From Rhodospirillales bacterium Alpha_05 (GTDB taxonomy: Bacteria > Pseudomonadota > Alphaproteobacteria > Rhodospirillales > Rhodospirillaceae), in the NCBI GenBank assembly GCA_001603335.1, contig LUYR01000341.1:1-5905 (forward strand): a DNA stretch of 5,905 bases, in the 5' to 3' direction. Under the pieces are notes generated by a model. The model ran no database searches. It worked only from the letters and a program-made list of their open reading frames with translations, and was not told where the DNA came from. This document shows positions 1 to 5,256 of this stretch, in pieces. Position 1 is the first letter of the stretch, and each line of letters begins with the position of its first letter. The position numbers and the translations under genes are program-made.

Positions 1-801
1 GCCCGCGAGGCTGCGCGCGAGGAACAGCGCCGACCAGGTCACCGCGCCCAGCACCAGCGACAGCGACGCGGCGGCGGCGATGTTCGCGTTCAGGGTGAAC
101 TCGGTGTAGATCGTCATCGGCAGCACGTCGATGTTGGCGGCGAGCGAGAACGCGGTGCCGAACGCCCCCATCGCGGTGGCGAAACAGATCGCCCCGGCGG
201 CGGTGAGGCCGGGGGCGAGGCCCGGCAAGGTGACGTCCTTGAACACCCGCGCGGGCGAGGCGCCGAGCGAGCGCGCCGCTTCCTCGAGCGCCGGGTCGAG
301 CTTTTCCGCGCTCGCCATCACCGTGAGGATGACGCGCGGGATCGAGAAATACAGGTAGCCCACGAACAACCCGGCGAGGGAATAGGCGAACACCAGCTTG
401 CCCGCGCCGAGGGCCTGGGTGATCGTGCCGATCAACCCCTGGCGGCCGCCGAGCATGATCACGAGAAAGCCGACGACCACGCCGGGGAAGGCGAGCGGCA
501 GGGTCAGCACCGCGATCACCGTCTGGCGGCCGCGGAACTGGTGGCGGCTCAAGAACAGGCCGGCGACGGTGGACAGGGCGAGGGCGCTGAAGGTCACCGC
601 GACCGCGAGGCCGAGGGTGACGAGCATGCTCTCGAAATGGCGCGGCTCGGTGACGACGCTGGCGTAGGCGGCCAGCCCCTTCGGCCCTTGCCCCGCGACG
701 ATCGCGAGGCGGGCGAGCGGCACCAAAAAGAACGCCAGCGCGAACACCGCGACCGGCAGCGCCAGCAGGATCAGTCGATGGGCGTCTCGGGACAGGCGCA
801 T
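1..801 (-). CDS. ABC importer permease, PotB/FbpB-like (partial, C-terminus off window)
   Basis: This is an inner-membrane permease of a binding-protein-dependent ABC importer (BPD_transp_1 family). It begins at the ATG at 801, behind GGAGAG at 808-813, and reads 267 codons without a stop to the window edge. Hydrophobic segments lie near residues 10-36, 59-84, 94-118, 135-162, 199-221 and 241-263, giving the six-helix plan of single-domain polyamine-type permeases. The cytoplasmic EAA loop that docks the ATPase is clear at about 173-193 (EEAARSLG, then 12 residues to LP). Because the last helix is present, only a few residues are probably missing. The gene lies 61 bases after the substrate-binding protein gene, separated by a strong hairpin, so the two very likely form one importer. 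A second permease and an ATPase would be expected beyond coordinate 1. Family is confident; substrate is unknown. Confidence 0.9.
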   Translation of the reverse strand, partial: MRLSRDAHRLILLALPVAVFALAFFLVPLARLAIVAGQGPKGLAAYASVVTEPRHFESMLVTLGLAVAVTFSALALSTVAGLFLSRHQFRGRQTVIAVLTLPLAFPGVVVGFLVIMLGGRQGLIGTITQALGAGKLVFAYSLAGLFVGYLYFSIPRVILTVMASAEKLDPALEEAARSLGASPARVFKDVTLPGLAPGLTAAGAICFATAMGAFGTAFSLAANIDVLPMTIYTEFTLNANIAAAASLSLVLGAVTWSALFLARSLAG

Positions 802-807
802 CGGCGG

Positions 808-813
808 CTCTCC
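808..813 (-). promoter_or_regulatory. Ribosome binding site of the importer permease
   Basis: GGAGAG on the minus strand lies six bases before the ATG at 801. It fixes this start and is separate from the hairpin further upstream at 826-853. Confidence 0.6.
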
Positions 814-825
814 GTATCTGCGAAC

Positions 826-853
826 GCCTCCCCCGCGCACGCGCGGGGGAGGC
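826..853 (-). repeat. GC-rich intercistronic hairpin between binding protein and permease
   Basis: This is a perfect inverted repeat with 13-base arms (826-838 and 841-853) and two central bases. In RNA it would form about 12 G/C-rich pairs closing a four-base loop. It begins 9 bases past the binding-protein stop codon and ends 12 bases before the permease ribosome binding site. No run of T follows it in the direction of transcription, so it is not a standard intrinsic terminator. Hairpins in this position of importer operons (for example between malE and malF) are known to protect the upstream message from 3' decay and so raise binding-protein levels over permease. That role is inferred here; partial termination is the alternative. 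Confidence 0.8.
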
Positions 854-862
854 ACCGGCGGG

Positions 863-1882
863 TTAGCGGACCTCTTTCAGGTACTGGTCGCGGAAGGCAT
901 CCTGCGACGCGGCCATGGCGAGGAAGTCGACCGCCTTGGCGCGGGCGTAGTCGCTGTCGGGCAGGAACTTCGCCTTCGCCTCGGCCGACATCGCGCTCGA
1001 CCGCACCGGGCGGAGGTAGGCGTTGGCCCACAGCCCCTGGCCCTTGTCGGAGAGCACGTAGTCGAGGATCTTCTTGCCGTTCTCGGGGTGCGGCGCGCCC
1101 TTCACCAGGCTCATCACGTAGGGCACCACCACCGAGCCTTCCTCGGGGATGACGAACACCACGTTGGCCTTGTCCTTGTACTTGGCGCGGTAGGCGTTGA
1201 AGTCGTAGTCGAAGAGGATCGGGATTTCGCCCGAGAGGACGCGGGCGTAGGAGGTCTGCTTGGGCACGATCGCGTCGTTGGCGGCGAGCTTCTTGAAGTA
1301 CGCGAGCGCGGGCTTCCAGTTGTCGAAGGTGCCGCCCATCGCCTGGTTGACCGCGGTGGCGCCGACGTAGCCGACGAACGCCGAGGTCGGGTCGAGGTAG
1401 CCGACCATGCCCTTGTATTCGGGCTTCAAGAGGTCGGCCCAGGTTTTCGGCACCGGCTTGCCGCCGAGGGCGTCGACGTTGACGAACAGGCCCAAGGTGC
1501 CGGAGTGGATGGTGAACCACTTGCCGTCCGGGTCCTTGAGGTCGGCGGGGATGTCGTTCCAGTTCTTCGGCTTGTAGCCGGTGACGACGCCCTTCTCCGC
1601 CGCCTGGATGCCGAACGAGACGCCGAGGTAGACGACGTCGGCGACCGGGTTGTCCTTCTCGGCGAGGAGCTGGGCGAGGGACTGGCCGGAGTTCTTGTTG
1701 TCGTGCGGAACCGAGAGGCCGAGATCGCTTTTGATCGCGGCGAGCTGGCCCGCCCAGTCGGCCCATTCGGGCGGGCAGTTGTAGCAGATCGCGTCGGCGG
1801 CCTGGGCGGCCCCGGGCGCGACGAACGCCGAAATCGCGAGCGACGCGGCGGCGACGGCGGATTTCCAGGTGTTGAGGATCAT
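863..1882 (-). CDS. Periplasmic ABC substrate-binding protein (iron/polyamine/AfuA-like)
   Basis: This encodes a 339-residue extracytoplasmic solute receptor that should deliver its ligand to the permease downstream. Residues 1-28 form a Sec signal peptide: a charged start with K7, a hydrophobic stretch around 9-22, and AQA or QAA before cleavage at about 28/29. The mature part has features of the type 2 periplasmic binding fold of the COG1840/PotD-like group: DVVYLG, FTIHSGTLGLFVN, PKTWADLLKPEYKG and the C-terminal VVVPYVMSLVKGAPHPENGKKILDYVLS. The only two cysteines, C33 and C36 (CYNC), lie just after the cleavage site and may form a disulfide; neither sits in a lipobox. The ATG at 1882 overlaps the regulator's TGA (ATGA), and AAGGA at 1893-1897 lies ten bases upstream. 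The frame stays open further upstream, but that part is a shadow of the regulator gene. Ligands in this superfamily include ferric iron, polyamines, phosphonates and hexose phosphates, so the substrate cannot be assigned. Confidence 0.92.
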   Translation of the reverse strand: MILNTWKSAVAAASLAISAFVAPGAAQAADAICYNCPPEWADWAGQLAAIKSDLGLSVPHDNKNSGQSLAQLLAEKDNPVADVVYLGVSFGIQAAEKGVVTGYKPKNWNDIPADLKDPDGKWFTIHSGTLGLFVNVDALGGKPVPKTWADLLKPEYKGMVGYLDPTSAFVGYVGATAVNQAMGGTFDNWKPALAYFKKLAANDAIVPKQTSYARVLSGEIPILFDYDFNAYRAKYKDKANVVFVIPEEGSVVVPYVMSLVKGAPHPENGKKILDYVLSDKGQGLWANAYLRPVRSSAMSAEAKAKFLPDSDYARAKAVDFLAMAASQDAFRDQYLKEVR

Positions 1883-2955
1883 GGCGTGGTTGTCCTTATC
1901 TCGAGGCCTGAATCGGTGGGGATGGACGCCTGCGCCTCGACTGGGCCGCTCTTCGGGGCGGCTCCGAGCGAAGCGCCGTGGCGCAGCACGTGGGGCAGGA
2001 TCACCGGCGCGACCGCCGATTCTCCGCCCAGGCGACGCAGCAACTGCCGCGCCGCGGTACGCCCAAGCTCGCGCGATGGCTGGACCACCGTGGCGAGCGT
2101 GGGATGCAGGTGGGTGCCGATGGCGATGCCGTCGAAGCCGACGACGCTGACCTCGCCGGGGACGGAAATCCCGAGGCCGGTGAGCACGCCGATGGTGGCG
2201 ATCGCGAGCATGTCGTTGGAGCAGAACAACGCCGTCGGCGCGTCCTTGGCGGCAAAGATCTCGGCCAACACCGGCTCGAGCTCCGGGCGGGTGAACGGGA
2301 CTTCGGCGAGCCACGGCTCTGCGAGACCGGCGGCGGCGGCGGCTTCCGAAAATCCCTGGTGGCGGGCACGGGCGCGGTCGGAATCGCTCAAGCGTCCGGC
2401 GATCATGCCGAGGCGGCGATGGCCGAGTTCGACCAGGCGTTCGGCGACCAGTGCCCCGGCGGCGCGGTTGTCCACCGTCACCGTCGGGCGACCGTGCGCG
2501 CCATCGGGGTTGTAGGCGAGGACGTAGGGGATTTCGGCGGTGTCGAGGAGGTCGAGGATGCGACTGTCGGCGGCGTCGGCGACGGTGAGGATCAGGCCGT
2601 CGACGCGGTAGCGCAGCAGCGTCTCGATGCCCAGGCTCTCCGCCTGGCGGCGATAGTCCGACGCGCTGAACAGCAGCGAATAGCCGCCGTTGGCGACGCC
2701 CTCGGCGATGCCGTCCACCGCCTCGGCGAATACCGGATTGGACAACGTCGGGATCAGCACGCCGATCAGGCGGCTCGATGCGGTCTTGAGGCTGCGGCCG
2801 ACGCCGTTGGGGCGATAGCCGAGCTCGGCGACGGCGGCGTGGACCTTGGCGGCGGTCTCCGGGTTGACCCCGGCCGCGCCATTGATGACGCGGGAAACCG
2901 TCGCCACGGAAACCCCGGCAGTCTCGGCTACGTCTCTGGCCGTTGCGCGCCGCAT
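1879..2955 (-). CDS. LacI/GalR-family transcriptional regulator
   Basis: This is a 358-residue DNA-binding repressor with the usual LacI-family layout. The N-terminal helix-turn-helix is at about residues 5-25 (ARDVAETAGVSVATVSRVING). The hinge helix at about 47-58 (YRPNGVGRSLKT) includes the leucine, L56, that normally inserts into the central CpG of the operator. From about residue 60 onward there is a periplasmic-binding-protein-like effector domain (IGVLIPTLSNPVF, DGLILT, FCSNDMLAIATIGVLTGLGISVPGEVSVVGFDG). The last 30 or so residues form a slightly long, low-complexity tail. GGGGAG at 2961-2966, five bases before the ATG, supports the start. A perfect LacI-type operator lies 53 bases upstream of the ATG, so self-regulation is likely. 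The gene is first in an operon with the binding protein (ATGA overlap) and the permease, so its effector is probably the transported compound or a product of it. Confidence 0.95.
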   Translation of the reverse strand: MRRATARDVAETAGVSVATVSRVINGAAGVNPETAAKVHAAVAELGYRPNGVGRSLKTASSRLIGVLIPTLSNPVFAEAVDGIAEGVANGGYSLLFSASDYRRQAESLGIETLLRYRVDGLILTVADAADSRILDLLDTAEIPYVLAYNPDGAHGRPTVTVDNRAAGALVAERLVELGHRRLGMIAGRLSDSDRARARHQGFSEAAAAAGLAEPWLAEVPFTRPELEPVLAEIFAAKDAPTALFCSNDMLAIATIGVLTGLGISVPGEVSVVGFDGIAIGTHLHPTLATVVQPSRELGRTAARQLLRRLGGESAVAPVILPHVLRHGASLGAAPKSGPVEAQASIPTDSGLEIRTTTP

Positions 2956-2960
2956 GCTCG

Positions 2961-2966
2961 CTCCCC
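2961..2966 (-). promoter_or_regulatory. Ribosome binding site of the LacI-family regulator
   Basis: GGGGAG on the minus strand lies five bases before the ATG at 2955. It sits only two bases beyond the leader inverted repeat at 2969-2998, so folding of that repeat could influence access to it. Confidence 0.6.
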
Positions 2967-2968
2967 GC

Positions 2969-2998
2969 GTTCAGTGATCCGCTCGAGGATCATTGAAC
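2969..2998 (-). repeat. Inverted repeat in the leader of the LacI-family regulator gene
   Basis: Two 12-base arms (2969-2980 and 2987-2998) are complementary except at one position and are separated by six bases. Read in the gene's direction the arms are GTTCAATGATCC and GGATCACTGAAC. The element lies between the LacI operator and the ribosome binding site. In the regulator's transcript it would be a leader hairpin with one A-C mismatch. On the other strand that position becomes a G-U pair. It may be an RNA structure affecting stability or translation, or an imperfect second protein-binding site. The sequence does not resemble the LacI-type operator nearby. Confidence 0.6.
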
Positions 2999-3008
2999 CT
3001 GGGGATGA

Positions 3009-3024
3009 TTGTAAACGTTTACAA
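3009..3024. promoter_or_regulatory. LacI/GalR-family operator (perfect 16-bp palindrome)
   Basis: TTGTAAACGTTTACAA is a perfect palindrome centred on CG, the hallmark of LacI-family operators, and closely matches the GalR-type half-site TGTAAAC. The neighbouring regulator has VSVATVSRVIN in its recognition-helix region, the same as I recall for GalR, which fits this half-site. A possible -10 element, TACAAT on the minus strand (3013-3008), overlaps the palindrome, but I see no convincing -35 hexamer at the right distance. Binding here would be expected to repress the regulator, binding-protein and permease operon. The site is seen directly; the regulator-operator match is inferred from family knowledge. 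Confidence 0.88.
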
Positions 3025-3046
3025 CGAGAACTTTGGGTTGCATCCA

Positions 3047-3086
3047 GATGACAGCGCAATCCGCTGTTCGACATCGAACTGTCATC
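3047..3086 (-). repeat. Compound inverted repeat at the 3' end of the exporter permease gene
   Basis: Perfect 8-base arms (GATGACAG at 3086-3079 and CTGTCATC at 3054-3047, minus strand) enclose 24 bases. Inside is a second palindrome, GTTCGA-TG-TCGAAC (3079-3066), and a third, CAGCG/CGCTG (3066-3062 and 3056-3052). These can fold as one long stem or as a branched three-stem shape. The outer arm overlaps the last bases of the permease stop codon. No T-run follows, so it is at best a Rho-independent-like terminator lacking its U-tract. An mRNA 3'-end protector is equally possible. Confidence 0.5.
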
Positions 3087-3822
3087 AATCGCGGGCGCGG
3101 TCGACCGATTTGAGGGCAAGGATGAAGCCGACCACGCCCAAGCCCGCGAGCACCGCGAAGTGGATCCACTGCGGCGGCTGGCCGAAGGCGTCGGCGCGGA
3201 TCGCCTGCGCCGCGTGGGTGAGCGGCAGCCCGTGGAGCAGCACCTGCGCCCACTGCGGCAGGCCGTCGAGGGGGAAGAAGGTGCCGCCCAGAAACGCCAT
3301 CGGCGTGATCACGAAGGCGTTGACCAGCGACTGGTCGCCGTGGCTCGAAATCAGCATCGCCAGCGCCACCGCGATCGAGGCGAAGACGAAGGCGTTCAAC
3401 AGCACCGCGAGCCAGAACCACGGCCCGGTGTGGATGGTGACGCCGAAGGCCCAGCCGATCGCAAGAATAATCACAACGCCGCCGAGCGCGCGGGTGATGC
3501 CCGAGAGGATTTCCCCCAGCGCGAACGCCGCGCCCGAGATCGGCGCGGACTGGAATTCCTCGAAGATGTGGAAGTAGAATCGCGCGATGTTGATCTCGAT
3601 GGCGATGCCGTAGGCCTGGGTCATCGTCGTCATCGCGATCAGGCCGGGGAGGAGGAATTCGAGGTAGGTGTGGCCGTCGAAGCGCGCGCCCTCGCCCATC
3701 GCGGTGCCGAACGCGATCATGTAGAGGATCGGCGCCACCGCCATCCCCGCCATCGCGCGCTTGAAGCGCCGCTTCGAGAGCCGCATTTCGCGCAAATAGA
3801 TCGCGCCGACGCCCTGCATCAT
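3085..3822 (-). CDS. ABC-2 type exporter permease (NodJ/DrrB-like)
   Basis: This encodes a 245-residue inner-membrane subunit of an ABC exporter and is the partner of the ATPase just upstream. About six hydrophobic segments lie near residues 24-43, 56-76, 103-128, 134-158, 166-186 and 220-238. ABC-2 family signs are the amphipathic, basic N-terminus (REMRLSKRRFKR), FLLPGLIAMTTM, and FLGGTFFPLDGLPQWAQ before the last helices. The start at 3822 (Met-Met) overlaps the ATPase stop as ATGA, which indicates coupled translation. GGAAAGG (3833-3839) lies about ten bases upstream. The second ATG at 3819 is also possible. The frame is open much further upstream, but that reads antiregister through the ATPase gene and is not coding. 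Homologues move drugs, lipooligosaccharides or polymers; the substrate here is not visible. Confidence 0.93.
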   Translation of the reverse strand: MMQGVGAIYLREMRLSKRRFKRAMAGMAVAPILYMIAFGTAMGEGARFDGHTYLEFLLPGLIAMTTMTQAYGIAIEINIARFYFHIFEEFQSAPISGAAFALGEILSGITRALGGVVIILAIGWAFGVTIHTGPWFWLAVLLNAFVFASIAVALAMLISSHGDQSLVNAFVITPMAFLGGTFFPLDGLPQWAQVLLHGLPLTHAAQAIRADAFGQPPQWIHFAVLAGLGVVGFILALKSVDRARD

Positions 3823-4658
3823 GGCCGCACCGCCTTTCCGGTCAGGGTGAGGAACGCGTCCTCGAGATTGACGCGGCGCAGGGTCAGCGCGTCCTCGACG
3901 GCGGCAATCGCGGCCTGCGCGGCGTCGCGGTCGGCGAAGTATTCGGTGACCATGCCGCCCGGCCCGAGGCGGTCGAACGCCCACTTGCCGACCTGCGCGA
4001 TCAACGCCCGCGGCGTGTCCAGCGCACGGATGCGGCCCTGGTCGAGAAAGGCGACGCGGTCGGCGAGGAACTCCGCCTCTTCGATGTAGTGGGTGGTGAG
4101 GAACACCGTGGTGCCTTCGCTTTGGATCTGCTTGATCAGGCCCCAGATGCGGCGGCGGATCTCGGCATCGAGCCCGACGGTGGGCTCGTCGAGGAAGAGG
4201 ATCCTGGGCCGGTGCATCAGCGCGCGGGCGATCATCACCCGCCGCTTCATCCCGCCCGAGAGGGTGTTGACCAGGCTCTTGGCGCGGTCGGAGAGCTCGA
4301 CGTAGTCGAGAAGCTGGGCGGTGCGCTCGGCACGGTCGGCGGCGGACATACCGAACAACCGGCCATGGATGTCCATGTTCTCGGCCACCGAAAGGTCGCC
4401 ATCGAGGTTGATGTGTTGCATCACCACGCCGCACTGGCGCTTCGCCGCGATCGGGTCGGCGGAAATATCCGCGCCGCCGAGCCACGCCCGCCCGCTCGAA
4501 AGCCGGGTGAGGCCGGTGAGAATCCGAATGGTGGTGGATTTGCCCGCGCCGTTCGGCCCGAGGTAGGCGAACAGCTCGCCCGCGCCGACCTCGAGGCTGA
4601 CGCCGTCGAGCGCCTGGGTGCGACCGTAGGCCTTGCGCAGATCTTCGATGACGATCAT
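3819..4658 (-). CDS. ABC exporter ATP-binding protein (CcmA/NodI/DrrA-like)
   Basis: This is the cytoplasmic ATPase that powers the ABC-2 permease downstream; it has 279 residues from the chosen start. All nucleotide-binding motifs are intact: Walker A GPNGAGKST (34-42), Q-loop glutamine Q81, signature LSGGM (133-137), Walker B ILFLDE (153-158) with catalytic E158, D-loop GLD (162-164) and switch histidine H190 in TTHYIEEAE. A C-terminal regulatory tail (about 220-279, ending VNLEDAFLTLTG) is typical of DrrA/NodI-type ATPases. I chose the ATG at 4658 because it puts IVIEDLRKAYG at the family N-terminus, leaves ten bases after the nitroreductase stop, and has a weak GGTGAT nine bases upstream. 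An ATG at 4685 would add nine residues and overlap the nitroreductase, with no better ribosome binding site. The start is therefore less certain than the function. Confidence 0.93.
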   Translation of the reverse strand: MIVIEDLRKAYGRTQALDGVSLEVGAGELFAYLGPNGAGKSTTIRILTGLTRLSSGRAWLGGADISADPIAAKRQCGVVMQHINLDGDLSVAENMDIHGRLFGMSAADRAERTAQLLDYVELSDRAKSLVNTLSGGMKRRVMIARALMHRPRILFLDEPTVGLDAEIRRRIWGLIKQIQSEGTTVFLTTHYIEEAEFLADRVAFLDQGRIRALDTPRALIAQVGKWAFDRLGPGGMVTEYFADRDAAQAAIAAVEDALTLRRVNLEDAFLTLTGKAVRP

Positions 4659-4668
4659 CGGCGCGGTA

Positions 4669-5178
4669 TCACCAGCGTTCGTCATGGATGCGTTCGCGGC
4701 GGAAGCGTTCCGACGGGGTCTTGTCCTCGTCGGGGTGGCCGATGGCGAGCAGGCAGAGCGGCTGGACGTGGTGCGGCAGATTGAGCAGGCGCGCCACCCC
4801 CTCGCACCACGACGAGCGCGGATAGAGGCCGCACCACGAGCCGCCGAGGCCCAACGCATGCGCGGCGAGGAGGATGTTCTCGGCGGCGGCGGCGCAATCC
4901 TGGACCCAGAAGCCCTCGTGCTTTTCCACCGTGACGTCGGCGCACACCAGGATCGCGAGCGGCGCGATCAGCATCTGGCGACAGTGCGGCTGGATATCGG
5001 GCAGTTGGTCGAGCACCGGGCGGTCGGTGATGGTGATGAAATGCCAGGGCTGCTGGTTTCCCGCCGAGGGCGCGGCCATCGCCGCGCGCAGCATCGTCTC
5101 GACTTCCGCCTCGGTCACCGCCTCGGCGGTGAAGCGGCGGATGGTGCGGCGGGTGAGCAGATTTTCGAGGGCGTCCAT
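4669..5178 (-). CDS. Nitroreductase-family FMN oxidoreductase
   Basis: This is a 169-residue cytoplasmic flavoprotein, short for the family and resembling the compact nitroreductases that use FMN and NAD(P)H to reduce nitro compounds, quinones or related molecules. Visible features are the FMN-phosphate-binding RRTIRRF (10-16), APSAGNQQPWHFI (36-48), the central helix QDCAAAAENILLAAHALGLGGSWCGLYP (93-120) and a C-terminal IGHPDEDKTP segment with a basic tail ending in W169. The start is well supported by GAGGAG at 5185-5190, six bases upstream. The gene is the first of an apparent operon with the ABC exporter ATPase and permease. A 20-bp palindrome directly upstream suggests control by a repressor that is not in this window. 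The true substrate is unknown, and some family members are dehalogenases or flavin-destructive enzymes instead. Confidence 0.93.
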   Translation of the reverse strand: MDALENLLTRRTIRRFTAEAVTEAEVETMLRAAMAAPSAGNQQPWHFITITDRPVLDQLPDIQPHCRQMLIAPLAILVCADVTVEKHEGFWVQDCAAAAENILLAAHALGLGGSWCGLYPRSSWCEGVARLLNLPHHVQPLCLLAIGHPDEDKTPSERFRRERIHDERW

Positions 5179-5184
5179 GGCGAT

Positions 5185-5190
5185 CTCCTC
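5185..5190 (-). promoter_or_regulatory. Ribosome binding site of the nitroreductase
   Basis: GAGGAG on the minus strand lies six bases before the ATG at 5178. It is the strongest ribosome binding site in the window and clearly decides this start. Confidence 0.75.
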
Positions 5191-5194
5191 GGTG

Positions 5195-5214
5195 TGTACG
5201 AATTCCTTCGTACA
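5195..5214. promoter_or_regulatory. Probable repressor operator upstream of the nitroreductase
   Basis: A perfect inverted repeat has 8-base arms (TGTACGAA and TTCGTACA on the minus strand, 5214-5207 and 5202-5195) around four bases, 20 bp in all. It stands out as AT-rich in a GC-rich region, starts at the last base of a candidate -10 element and ends four bases before the ribosome binding site. That position suits a dimeric repressor blocking transcription start. GTAC-containing palindromes of this size are used by several small dimeric regulator families (TetR, HxlR, MarR); I cannot tell which. As RNA it would form an 8-bp stem with a four-base loop, so a leader hairpin is the alternative. 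Confidence 0.65.
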
Positions 5215-5242
5215 ATCTAACGACTGCCGCCGCCAACTCCAA
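5214..5242 (-). promoter_or_regulatory. Candidate promoter of the nitroreductase-exporter operon
   Basis: TTGGAG (5242-5237) and TAGATT (5219-5214) on the minus strand are 17 bases apart, the preferred sigma-70 spacing. The hexamers match the consensus only partly (three and four of six). Support comes mainly from the position just before the palindromic operator and a strong ribosome binding site. Confidence 0.3.
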
Positions 5243-5256
5243 GTCGCGATCCCCGA

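Noticed and set aside
1883..2314. Upstream extension of the binding-protein frame
   Set aside because: It reads through the LacI-family gene in another frame. The signal peptide and ribosome binding site place the true start at 1882.
1088..3051. Long plus-strand open frames (about 475 and 357 codons) opposite the binding-protein and LacI-family genes
   Set aside because: They are antisense shadows typical of GC-rich DNA. Their translations are rich in Arg, Gly, Asp and Val with no recognisable domain, whereas the minus strand encodes clear families throughout.
3823..4485. Upstream extension of the ABC-2 permease frame
   Set aside because: This part is Arg/Pro-rich antiregister sequence over the ATPase gene. 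The permease N-terminus begins at the Met-Met at 3822.
3160..4784. Plus-strand open frames opposite the exporter genes
   Set aside because: These are low-complexity, Arg/Asp/His-rich translations without motifs, lying entirely over intact ABC exporter genes.
4659..4859. Upstream extension of the ATPase frame, including an ATG at 4685
   Set aside because: It overlaps the nitroreductase and is not ATPase-like. The 4685 start stays possible but has no better ribosome binding site and adds nine residues before the usual family N-terminus.
5200..5205. GAATTC within the nitroreductase palindrome as a possible cloning junction
   Set aside because: The six bases are part of a larger native-looking symmetric site and the reading context on both sides is normal, so a chance restriction site is the simpler reading.
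5215..5256. Intrinsic terminator for the outer-membrane efflux gene
   Set aside because: Only very short complementary stretches and no T-run were found after the stop codon.
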